This document shows, one piece after another, positions 1 through 8,506 of a stretch of DNA of 64,000 bases. A model generated the notes under the pieces. The model was not told the origin of the DNA and ran no database searches. It saw only the letters and a list, made by a program, of their open reading frames with translations. Location: positions 251,618 to 315,617 of the forward strand of contig CAWDZB010000017.1 of assembly GCA_963806685.1 (NCBI GenBank), written 5' to 3'. The stretch comes from DDH964 sp963806685. Lineage in GTDB: Bacteria > Desulfobacterota > Desulfuromonadia > Desulfuromonadales > DDH964. Both the position numbers and the translations under genes were made by a program. The stretch's first letter is position 1, and each line of letters starts with the position of its first letter.

Positions 1-16
1 GTCCGACAGGAATCAT
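1..16 (-). CDS. feoA: FeoA-like protein, first five codons only (runs off left edge)
   Basis: Reading leftwards from an ATG at 16-14, the codons give M-I-P-V-G, the same five residues that open the complete FeoA-like protein at 48086. The stretch upstream also matches that gene's leader: a GAGAGG-type ribosome site, then two Fur-box-like sequences at the same distances. FeoA proteins are small SH3-like cytoplasmic partners of the FeoB ferrous-iron transporter. Only the start is visible, so the identity rests on the shared N-terminus and promoter architecture, and the rest of the gene lies outside the window. Confidence 0.6.
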
Positions 17-40
17 CCGCACCTCTCTTTTGAGTGATTT

Positions 41-55
41 TGAAAATCGTTGTCA
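41..55 (-). promoter_or_regulatory. Fur box, promoter-proximal, for the left-edge feoA
   Basis: The 15-mer reads TGACAACGATTTTCA on the minus strand, an imperfect 7-1-7 inverted repeat of the Fur type. It ends 25 nt before the feoA ATG, exactly the spacing seen at 48047-48061 before the second feoA copy. Confidence 0.6.
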
Positions 56-92
56 AACGTACACAGGACGATGCCGCGAGGCAAGCAAAAAA

Positions 93-107
93 TGATTATC
101 GTTTTCA
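93..107 (-). promoter_or_regulatory. Fur box, promoter-distal, for the left-edge feoA
   Basis: The minus strand reads TGAAAACGATAATCA, identical over all 15 bases to the distal box at 47995-48009. The 37-nt gap to the proximal box is the same at both loci. Fur with iron bound would be expected to repress from here. Confidence 0.65.
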
Positions 108-277
108 AATTAAATGAAAATTTATGCTGTTTCGAATGGTTGCGACATGGAACGTAGAGACGCCAAGGATTGAAAATGGAGGAGGGGGAAGGGAGGGCAA
201 ATTGTTCCGGCCCGCAGGTGGCGATCGTCACTTTTGCGGACACACCAACTACCCTAACGGGAACAGGAGGTGTGACC

Positions 278-586
278 ATGAGCAAGCAACGCAAGTATGA
301 TCCCGACTTCAAGCGGGAAGCCGTCCGCATGGTTGTTGAAGACGGCTTGGGTGTCCGCGAGGTCGAACGAAACCTAGGGATCACCTACGGTGTCCTTAAG
401 GGCTGGGTCCAGAAACATCGGGACCATCAGGACGCCGCTTTTGCCGGCCGCATCGATCCGGATTCCCCGGAAGCCGAACTGCAGCGGCTACGCAAAGAGA
501 ATGAACGGCTCCAGCGCGAGCGCGACATCCTAAAAAAAGCAGTGGCCATCTTCTCGACGGACCCGCATCGATATTCGGGTTCATAA
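278..586 (+). CDS. IS3-family transposase OrfA (helix-turn-helix subunit)
   Basis: This 102-residue protein is the DNA-binding half of an IS3-type transposase. It has the usual layout: a helix-turn-helix in the first 55 residues (MSKQRKYDPDFKREAV start, GVREVERNLGI recognition helix region) followed by a leucine-zipper-like coiled coil (ELQRLRKENERLQRERDILKK, given here as its key heptads around residues 70-90). The start is the ATG at 278, which has AGGAGG at 265-270; an upstream in-frame ATG at 170 has no such site. The run of seven A at 532-538 gives an A-AAA-AAA slippery heptamer in this frame, the expected place for -1 frameshifting into orfB to make the OrfAB fusion transposase. Confidence 0.85.
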   Translation: MSKQRKYDPDFKREAVRMVVEDGLGVREVERNLGITYGVLKGWVQKHRDHQDAAFAGRIDPDSPEAELQRLRKENERLQRERDILKKAVAIFSTDPHRYSGS

Positions 587-618
587 CCGAGCACCGCTCC
601 CAGTACGGAGTTAAGGAG

Positions 619-1437
619 ATGTGCCGCGTCTTTGGAGTGTCTCGGAGCCGGTATTATGCCCAGGTCAAGGCCGGAGCGACCAAACGACAGCGTGAGGACA
701 AAGCGCTGCTGGTTGATATCAAGGCGGCCTTCGACGCCAGTGACCGGACCTATGGCGCCGGTCGGATTGTCCAGGAACTTCGCGAGCAAGGCACCCGGGT
801 GGGCAAGAACCGCATCTGGCGCCTGATGAAGCAACACGGCTTGCGGGTCAAGACCACGAAACGGTTCAAGGTCACGACAAATTCGGACCACAAGCGGCCG
901 GTCGCACCGAACCTGGTCAAGCGCAATTTTTCAGCCGAGGCCCCCGATCGGCTCTGGACCGGGGATATTACCTATATCTGGACGGCCGAAGGCTGGCTGT
1001 ACCTGGCGGTCATCCTGGATGTCTTCTCCCGCCGGATTGTCGGCTGGAGGATGGACAAAAGGATGACGGACGATTTGGTGGTCACTGCGTTCAACAACGC
1101 CTTGGTGCGGCGGCGGCCCGCACCGGGGTTGATCTTTCACTCAGACCGTGGTTCCCAGTATTGCAGCAAACGCTTTCGGACTGTGGTCAAAGGGGCCGGA
1201 GGCCAGCAGAGCATGAGTGGCACTGGCTGCTGCTACGACAATGCAATCACTGAGTCATTTTTCGGAACCTTGAAGAGAGAACATGTCCATCATTGTACCT
1301 TCAAGACCAGAACCGAGGCCAAAGGCCAGATTTTTCGCTATATCGAAGGCTTCTACAACCGACGTCGCCGACATTCGGCGCTCGGTTACAAGACACCGGA
1401 AACTTACGAGTGGCAGTTCTTCAAATTGGCCGCTTAG
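619..1437 (+). CDS. IS3-family transposase OrfB (DDE integrase subunit)
   Basis: This is the catalytic half of the transposase, 272 residues from the ATG at 619. It has the HTH_21 region near the N-terminus and an rve integrase core with the DDE residues visible in DITYIWT, FHSDRGSQY and ITESFFGTLKREH. The frame is -1 relative to orfA, and the frame stays open upstream to the A7 run at 532-538, giving FITEHRSQYGVKEMCRVFGVS across the junction as in known OrfAB fusions. The gene appears intact, so the element could be active. A free OrfB start at 619 has only a weak AAGG site. Confidence 0.9.
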   Translation: MCRVFGVSRSRYYAQVKAGATKRQREDKALLVDIKAAFDASDRTYGAGRIVQELREQGTRVGKNRIWRLMKQHGLRVKTTKRFKVTTNSDHKRPVAPNLVKRNFSAEAPDRLWTGDITYIWTAEGWLYLAVILDVFSRRIVGWRMDKRMTDDLVVTAFNNALVRRRPAPGLIFHSDRGSQYCSKRFRTVVKGAGGQQSMSGTGCCYDNAITESFFGTLKREHVHHCTFKTRTEAKGQIFRYIEGFYNRRRRHSALGYKTPETYEWQFFKLAA

Positions 1438-1473
1438 GGAATTCACCGTGTCCGCTATTGCGAAGACAGGTCA

Positions 1474-1915
1474 GTGGAAGGAAGCCCTGTTTTATAATTC
1501 ACCATTCCCTGAACATTCAACGGCCAAATCTTTTAAAAAGAGGTTGGGCCGCCTTGCATCAAGTTCTGCCTTGCCTTCTTACATCACCTAGGATATTCCA
1601 GCCAAATCGGCTTGACCTGGCTGATAGGAAATTGCTTTTCGGGGATCACGCCTACGGCGCTGTGAACTGCCCTCGCCCGCCGACTTTGGGTAAAATTCGA
1701 CCTATCTTCCCGAGGTAAGGTAAAATCAGCTTGACCGGTCCAACAATTATTGTTGAAATGGATTGGTTATGCTTGGAAAGAATTTTTTTGGGCCCCTTGA
1801 AAAGCGACTACATATCACTTCACCATCGCCTTAAGCTTCAGCAATATGTGACATAAATGTTTTCCATACTTCAGAAGACCTCCAGAGCAGAAAGAAAAAT
1901 ATGGGAGATGACAAT
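1474..1915. other. Non-coding stretch between IS3 and the ankyrin gene
   Basis: I see no supported gene here. The stretch holds the first copy of a 20-bp direct repeat (1620-1639) followed by about 75 bp of diverged similarity to the sequence after the second copy. It becomes AT-rich from about 1735, unlike most of the window. Confidence 0.6.
1620..1639 (+). repeat. Direct repeat copy 1 flanking the ankyrin gene
   Basis: GCTGATAGGAAATTGCTTTT is identical to 2432-2451. Similarity continues downstream in diverged form (TCGgGGATC, CCGCCGA, then AAAAT-CGrcCTrTC). Confidence 0.8.
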
Positions 1916-2401
1916 ATGCTTGAGCAAGAAGAGCTTAATAATAAGCTAAAAAAGGCAATGTTTAATCACGATTATAGGCAGGCAAGGTTGTTAGTCGACC
2001 AAGGTGCGGACCCAAATACTGTCAGTGGCTGGGGCTCTCCTTTTATTTATTGGTGCGCGGAGAAGGGCAAGATTGATTTGATTGATTTTGCACTTGAAAA
2101 AGGCGCTGATATCAATGCGACGAACAAGAGCGGTGAAACCGCGTTGCATAGAGCGGCCTATGTCGGGAATGTTGACGTCATAGACCATTTGATTGACAGA
2201 GGCGCCAATATAAATCAGACGACCATCCATAATGCGACACCCCTTTTTGTCGCTGTTCTTCGTGACCAACTCGAGTCTGTACAGAAACTTCTATCCAGAG
2301 GTGCGGACCCATCGATTAGGAATCATCACGGCATTTCCCCAGCAGAAAAAGCTGAAGAAATAGGTCACGATGCGATTGTCGCTTTGTTGGTGGGTGTTTA
2401 G
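1916..2401 (+). CDS. Ankyrin-repeat protein
   Basis: This protein of about 161 residues is made almost entirely of ankyrin repeats: four units are visible, with hallmarks such as ARLLVDQGADPN, LIDFALEKGADINATNKSGE-TALHRAA (read as consecutive repeat halves), HLIDRGANINQT and LLSRGADPSIRNHHG. There is no signal peptide or catalytic domain, so it should be a cytoplasmic protein-binding scaffold. I prefer the ATG at 1916, which has GGGAGA seven bases upstream, over the in-frame ATG at 1901, which has none. The gene is clearly more AT-rich than its neighbours and lies between direct repeats beside an IS element, so horizontal acquisition is likely. A role as an immunity protein to a toxin is possible but unsupported, as no toxin gene is visible. 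Confidence 0.8.
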   Translation: MLEQEELNNKLKKAMFNHDYRQARLLVDQGADPNTVSGWGSPFIYWCAEKGKIDLIDFALEKGADINATNKSGETALHRAAYVGNVDVIDHLIDRGANINQTTIHNATPLFVAVLRDQLESVQKLLSRGADPSIRNHHGISPAEKAEEIGHDAIVALLVGV

Positions 2402-2431
2402 CTGGCTGATGCGCTGATACTGATAGCTGAT

Positions 2432-2451
2432 GCTGATAGGAAATTGCTTTT
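2432..2451 (+). repeat. Direct repeat copy 2 flanking the ankyrin gene
   Basis: Identical to 1620-1639 over 20 bp. The two copies bracket the ankyrin gene about 0.8 kb apart. Confidence 0.8.
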
Positions 2452-2701
2452 TCGAGGATCGCTCCTGCGCCGGAGGGAGCCAGCCCACCCCGCCGATTTT
2501 TACGAAAATACGGTCTGTCGTCCTCTTCAGGGGAAGCGGCCGGCCCTCGTCAATCAATAAACCCGGATGACAAGCCTAAAACCCTTTAAATGCTGACGAC
2601 CTTACCCCTTTTCAGCCGCACCTATCCCGCCACTGGCTGCTGAAAATCAATACAGAGCTCGCACTTCGCATCGAAAGAGGTTTCGGATGTGCTGTGTAAA
2701 A

Positions 2702-2738
2702 GGGACAGGCCACTTTTCCTGGAAAAGTAGCCTGTCCC
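2702..2738. terminator. REP-like 37-bp palindrome downstream of asnS
   Basis: The arms GGGACAGGC-C-ACTTTTCC and GGAAAAGT-A-GCCTGTCCC pair over 17 of 18 positions around a single central T. It lies 7 bp beyond the asnS stop on the minus strand. There is no classical T run, so it may be a REP/RAYT-type dispersed palindrome that also blocks read-through. Confidence 0.55.
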
Positions 2739-2745
2739 AGCCTCC

Positions 2746-4149
<1,404 letters not shown>

Positions 4150-4322
4150 CGCCTCCCCGTTCCGCAGCAAAAATTCCCCGCCCCACGCTGTGCCGCCGGG
4201 TGCAAGCATTATCGACCATCCCCGGGCAGAGTGCAACGCCCCCGGCCCGCTCCTTGTCCGGAGAACTTTCTCTGTTATCTTTGCCTGGTATCTTCGCTTT
4301 CAACCGTTCAACGGGGAAGGTT

Positions 4323-6440
4323 ATGGTACGGGAAGAAGAGTTGAAGAACCCCGATCAGCGCATTCCGGCACTCCTGCGTCAAAAGATCGTCTCCTATACC
4401 TTGGTCTACACCCTGACGGCCCTGCTGGTGGTCGCCTTCATCAGCATCTTCCCCCTCTTCAGACAGCTCAAGGCAGCCGATGAAAACAGCCTGTTCGTTA
4501 CCGCCCGGATCCGCGCGGTGGCCATCGGCGAATATCTCGGCCACGTCACCGACATCGCCCGCCAGATCACCAGCCGCAGCTCCATCCGCGACCGGCTTTC
4601 CGCCTTCGAACAAGGGATGGGTTCCCTGGCCGAGCTCGAACAGTACACCCGCCCCAAACTGGAGGACGCCCTGCGCAGCTCGGAGGAAACGCTGGGCATC
4701 ACCCGCCTGAATACCGCCGGTCAAGTGGTGGCCCGGACAGGAATCTCCATTCCCCTTGATCCGTCCTTTTTCCCCTCTGCCGGCAGCCGGCAGGTGGCGG
4801 TCAACGACCCCACCGTCCTCGACGGCTCCCTGGTGTTGGTAATCGGGGCCCCGATCCTCGATGGCGACAGCGCCCGCCTGGGTACGGACCTGATCGCCTT
4901 TGCCACCGACAGGTTGCAGAAGATCGTCCAGGCACCCGATGGCCTGGGGAAAACCGGGGTCGCCCTGCTCGGCAAGCCCGCCGGCGACCAGGGGATCATT
5001 TTTTTCCCGGGCCGCAACGGAAAAGAGGAAGGGTACAATCGGCTTCCGGAATCCCCGGACCTGATACGGGCTCTGCAGCTGGCCGGCCGGGGGGAGAGCG
5101 GGCACTTGCAACCCCATGCCAACGGGGGCAAGCCCTTTCTGGTCTATTCACCGGTGCCCGACACCCCCTGGGGGCTGCTGGTGCAGATGGACCGGCGGGA
5201 ACTCTTCTCCCAGGTGAACCGGGAGGTCTGGTCGGTGGCCTTGGTGGCCCTGCTGCTCACCCTGTGCGGCGGCGTCGGGATTTTTTTCCTACTGCGCCCC
5301 CTTACCGACCGGGTCGTGGCCTATTCCAACTCCATGGCCAATCTCAACAAAGCGCTGCAACAGGAAATCACCGACCGCACCCTGGCGGAAGAAGGCCTGC
5401 GCCGCAGCGAACAGGAATGGGCACAGACCTTCGAATCGATCACCGATGCGGTGGCGATCATCGATCGGAACGGCAAGGTGTTCAAGATGAACCGCGCCGC
5501 CGCCACCTATCAGCAAGCCACCGCGCCGCTCGTCACCGATGCGCAGACCTGCCGGGTTTTTTCCGGGCTGGACCGGCACGAGGGGCTCTGCCCCTTCGAC
5601 CGCCTGCTGCAGACCAAGCGTCCCGAGCACTGCGAGCTGCACGAGGCGGCCACCAACCGGGATTTTCTGGTTTCCGTCTACCCGATGCTGGACGACCTGG
5701 GGGAGGTGCGCGGCGCGGTACACATCGCCCAGGACATCACCGAGCAGAAAACCATGGAGCGGCTTAAGGATGAGATGGTCTCCTCGGTGAGCCACGAAAT
5801 GCGCACCCCCCTCACCGCCATGCTTGGCTTCCTCGAATTCATGCTGGAGAACGAGGTCCCCCCCGAGCAACAGCGGGACTACCTGCAGACCGTTTACGGG
5901 GAGACCCAACGGCTGGCGGATCTGATCAGCAGTTTTCTCCACTTGCAGCGGCTCCAGGCCGACCTGGAGACCTACCACATGGAGCCGCTGGCGGTGGATA
6001 CCCTGTTCCAGGAGTCGGCCCGCTTGTTCGCCGTCCCCTCCAGCAAACACACCCTGGAGGTAGAGTGCCCGGCGAATCTGCCATCGGTGCGCGGCGACGC
6101 CCGTCGACTCGGACAAATCTTGAAAAACCTCATCAACAATGCCATCCGCTATTCACCCCAGGGAGGAACGATCACCCTGGGAGCGAGAGAGGAGAAAGGG
6201 GAGATCACGATCTGGGTCAAGGACGAGGGGATTGGCATTCCGCCTGAAGATCTGGAAAAGATCTTTTCCCGTTTCTACCGGGTGGACGACAGCGACCGCC
6301 GCATCCCCGGGGGGATCGGCCTCGGCCTGGCCCTGGTGCGGGAGATGGTCAGAGCCCACGGCGGCCGGGTCTGGGCAGAAAGCACGCTGGGCCAGGGAAG
6401 CACCTTCTATTTCACCTTGCCCATAGCGGAAAGGTCGTGA
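4323..6440 (+). CDS. Membrane-bound PAS sensor histidine kinase
   Basis: This orphan sensor kinase of about 705 residues should autophosphorylate and pass phosphate to an unidentified response regulator. Domain order: transmembrane helix about 22-42, a periplasmic sensor of roughly 255 residues (Cache-like by size, ligand unknown), a second helix about 301-325, a linker, a PAS domain (about 365-475, AQTFESITDAVAIIDRNG), HisKA with the phosphoacceptor His491 in SSVSHEMRTPLTAMLGF, and a HATPase domain with DEGIGIPPEDLEKIFSRFYR and GGIGLGLALV. The start MVREEELK at 4323 has GGAAGG close upstream; the longer in-frame version from 4200 overlaps the asnS promoter. No response regulator gene is adjacent. 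Confidence 0.85.
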   Translation: MVREEELKNPDQRIPALLRQKIVSYTLVYTLTALLVVAFISIFPLFRQLKAADENSLFVTARIRAVAIGEYLGHVTDIARQITSRSSIRDRLSAFEQGMGSLAELEQYTRPKLEDALRSSEETLGITRLNTAGQVVARTGISIPLDPSFFPSAGSRQVAVNDPTVLDGSLVLVIGAPILDGDSARLGTDLIAFATDRLQKIVQAPDGLGKTGVALLGKPAGDQGIIFFPGRNGKEEGYNRLPESPDLIRALQLAGRGESGHLQPHANGGKPFLVYSPVPDTPWGLLVQMDRRELFSQVNREVWSVALVALLLTLCGGVGIFFLLRPLTDRVVAYSNSMANLNKALQQEITDRTLAEEGLRRSEQEWAQTFESITDAVAIIDRNGKVFKMNRAAATYQQATAPLVTDAQTCRVFSGLDRHEGLCPFDRLLQTKRPEHCELHEAATNRDFLVSVYPMLDDLGEVRGAVHIAQDITEQKTMERLKDEMVSSVSHEMRTPLTAMLGFLEFMLENEVPPEQQRDYLQTVYGETQRLADLISSFLHLQRLQADLETYHMEPLAVDTLFQESARLFAVPSSKHTLEVECPANLPSVRGDARRLGQILKNLINNAIRYSPQGGTITLGAREEKGEITIWVKDEGIGIPPEDLEKIFSRFYRVDDSDRRIPGGIGLGLALVREMVRAHGGRVWAESTLGQGSTFYFTLPIAERS

Positions 6441-6636
6441 CCGGGGAGAGATAACCAACCGCGGGTCAAAGTCGGCCTGCCGTCAATCCTGCTTGCCCTG
6501 CGGTCACCAGCCATTGAAGAACACCTCACCGCTCTTGCGTAGTTTTTCCCCGCGCCGGGACAAATGAAGGCCGGCCGCCGCAGGATAGCAACGGCCTGCA
6601 ATCCGAGAGGTGCGCCGGCGTTGAATTGGGCCAGGA

Positions 6637-6678
6637 AAAATCCCCCCGTTTCCCTGGGCAGGGAAGCGGGGGGATTTT
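6637..6678. terminator. Bidirectional terminator between the kinase and prfC
   Basis: AAAATCCCCCCG-TT-TCCCT pairs with AGGGA-AG-CGGGGGGATTTT, giving a strong GC stem with A and T tracts on both sides. It serves the convergent kinase and prfC genes. Confidence 0.85.
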
Positions 6679-6706
6679 CGCACCGGGGCAAAGTGGGCAA
6701 TTGGCC

Positions 6707-8293
6707 TCAGTTGTGTTCGCGGGTCTTAAGGAAGGTCACCTTGGGCCACTGTTCGGCGACGAAGCCGAGGCGCCACTCGCTGGGAGCGAGGTAGGTCAGG
6801 TTACCTTCGGCGTCATGGGCGAGATTCCCCTGGTTCTTTTTCTCGAACTCGGCGAGCATTTTCTTGTCGTCGCACTCGATCCAGCGGGCGGTGGCAAAGT
6901 CGATCCCTTCGTAGAGGGCGTCGACGCCGTACTCGTTCTTGAGCCGCGCCATGGTGACGTCGAACTGCAGCACGCCGACGGCGCCGAGAATATAGTCGTT
7001 CCCCATCACCGGCCGGAAAACCTGTACCGCCCCCTCTTCGGAGAGCTGCACCAGGCCTTTCTCCAACTGCTTGGTCTTGAGGGGATTCTTCAGCCGCACG
7101 CGGCGGAAGTGCTCGGGGGCGAAGTTGGGGATGCCGGTGAACTTGAGGGGCTCCTTGTCGGAGAAGGTGTCGCCGATTTTGATGGTGCCATGGTTGTGAA
7201 TGCCGATGATATCCCCGGGCCAGGCCTCCTCGACGTGGGCGCGGTCCTGGGCCATGAAGATGGTGGCGTTGGCGAAGGTGACGTCCTTGCCGATGCGGTG
7301 GTGCTTCACCTTCATGCCGCGGGTGAACTGTCCGGAGCAGATGCGCAAAAAGGCGATGCGGTCGCGATGGGCCGGGTCCATGTTCGCCTGGATCTTGAAA
7401 ACGAAGCCGGAGAAGGGCTCCTCCAGCGGTGAGACCTCGCGGTTCACCGTCGGCCGCGGGCCCGGTGCCGGGGCGAGGTCGACCAGCGCGTCGAGCAGCT
7501 CTTCGATACCGAAGTTGTTGATGCCGCTGCCGAAGAAGACCGGGGTCTGGTTCCCCTTGAGGTATTCCTCCAGTTCGAAGGGGTTGGCCGCCCCCTCCAG
7601 CAGTTCGATGTCGCCGCGCAGTTCATCGGCCTGGCTGCCGAGCAGCTCCTCGAGCTTGGAATCGTTCAAATCCTTGATGACGATAGCGTTGCCGCGGCGG
7701 GTCTCGCCGCCAGGATTGAACAGCCGCAGCTCCTTGCGGTAGAGGTTGTAGACCCCCTTGAAGCGTTTGCCCATGCCGATCGGCCAGGACATGGGGGCGC
7801 ACTCGATCTGCAGCTTCTCCTCGATGTCCGAGAGGAGCTCCAAGGGCTCGCGCCCCTCGCGGTCGAGCTTGTTGATGAAGGTGATCACCGGGGTGTTGCG
7901 CATCCGGCATACCTCCATCAGCTTCTCGGTCTGGGTCTCGACCCCCTTGGCCGAGTCGATGACCATCAGCGCCGAATCGACGGCGGTCAGCACCCGGTAG
8001 GTGTCCTCGGAAAAGTCCTGGTGGCCGGGAGTATCGAGGAGGTTGATTTCGCAGCCGCGGTGGCCGAACTTCATTACCGAGGTGGTCACCGAGATGCCGC
8101 GTTCCTGCTCGATGCTCATCCAGTCGCTGGTGGCGTGGCGGGCCGCCTTGCGCGACTTGACCGCGCCGGCCATCTGGATCGCGCCGCCGAACAGCAGCAG
8201 CTTCTCGGTAAGGGTGGTCTTGCCGGCGTCCGGGTGGCTGATGATGCCGAAAGTGCGGCGAATCGCGACTTCCTGTTGCAGTTGTTTGCTCAC
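6707..8293 (-). CDS. prfC: Peptide chain release factor 3 (RF-3)
   Basis: This translational GTPase recycles RF1/RF2 from the ribosome after peptide release. The predicted 528 residues match the usual size. The G1 P-loop HPDAGKTTLTEK lies at residues 20-31, and the G domain continues with ERGISVTTSVM, DTPGHQDFSEDTYR and NKLDREGR. Those spacings and the QMAGAVKSRK insert separate it from EF-G and TypA. The GTG at 8293 gives the conserved VSKQLQQEVAIRRTFGIISHP start; nothing upstream matches the family. A hairpin with a T run lies 30-50 nt upstream of the start in the sense direction (8323-8346), which would act as a leader terminator. The neighbour malQ is divergent. Confidence 0.95.
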   Translation of the reverse strand: MSKQLQQEVAIRRTFGIISHPDAGKTTLTEKLLLFGGAIQMAGAVKSRKAARHATSDWMSIEQERGISVTTSVMKFGHRGCEINLLDTPGHQDFSEDTYRVLTAVDSALMVIDSAKGVETQTEKLMEVCRMRNTPVITFINKLDREGREPLELLSDIEEKLQIECAPMSWPIGMGKRFKGVYNLYRKELRLFNPGGETRRGNAIVIKDLNDSKLEELLGSQADELRGDIELLEGAANPFELEEYLKGNQTPVFFGSGINNFGIEELLDALVDLAPAPGPRPTVNREVSPLEEPFSGFVFKIQANMDPAHRDRIAFLRICSGQFTRGMKVKHHRIGKDVTFANATIFMAQDRAHVEEAWPGDIIGIHNHGTIKIGDTFSDKEPLKFTGIPNFAPEHFRRVRLKNPLKTKQLEKGLVQLSEEGAVQVFRPVMGNDYILGAVGVLQFDVTMARLKNEYGVDALYEGIDFATARWIECDDKKMLAEFEKKNQGNLAHDAEGNLTYLAPSEWRLGFVAEQWPKVTFLKTREHN

Positions 8294-8322
8294 GTGGACT
8301 ATGGTCTCTTTCTGCGTAGAAT

Positions 8323-8346
8323 AAAAAGCGGGCCGATGTCGGCCCG
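8323..8346 (-). terminator. Intrinsic terminator in the prfC leader
   Basis: On the minus strand CGGGCCGACATCGGCCCG is followed by CTTTTTA. It lies only 30 nt upstream of the prfC GTG and is oriented to stop transcription entering prfC, although no minus-strand gene precedes it. Confidence 0.65.
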
Positions 8347-8506
8347 TGTGGACAAGCAGGATGATACTCCATCGGCCCCCTGCGGTCAATCCCGCAACAG
8401 CGCAGCCGCTTGATCCTGCTATGGAATCTACCTTGGCTTGAGCTTCGTGCCGTGCCGTGAAAACCTATCGCCCGACCACCAACCCGGCGTTCCCGGAGAA
8501 CCGTAC

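Larger units (their letters stand above)
218..1473 (+). mobile_element. IS3-family insertion sequence
   Basis: The element carries an orfA/orfB transposase pair. The right end, read inward from 1473 on the minus strand, begins TGACCTG and contains GCAATAGCGGACACG, which resembles the IS3 terminal repeat. GCGGACAC is repeated in inverted form at 236-243 on the left. The left terminus is poorly conserved outside this core (about 7 of 18 outer positions match), so the left boundary is uncertain by several bases. GTGG occurs at 218-221 and again at 1474-1477 and could be a target duplication, which would shift the left end to 222. The element sits just upstream of the left-edge feoA promoter region. 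Confidence 0.7.
2402..2745. other. Intergenic region with repeat copy 2 and a long palindrome
   Basis: No gene is supported. It contains the second direct repeat copy (2432-2451), a short reiteration of CTGATGC/CTGATAC motifs at 2404-2435, and the 37-bp palindrome at 2702-2738. Confidence 0.6.

Noticed and set aside
13..384. A minus-strand frame at the left end starting MIPRFRSTS
   Set aside because: It runs across the IS3 orfA and the Fur boxes; the real minus-strand gene is the feoA start at 16.
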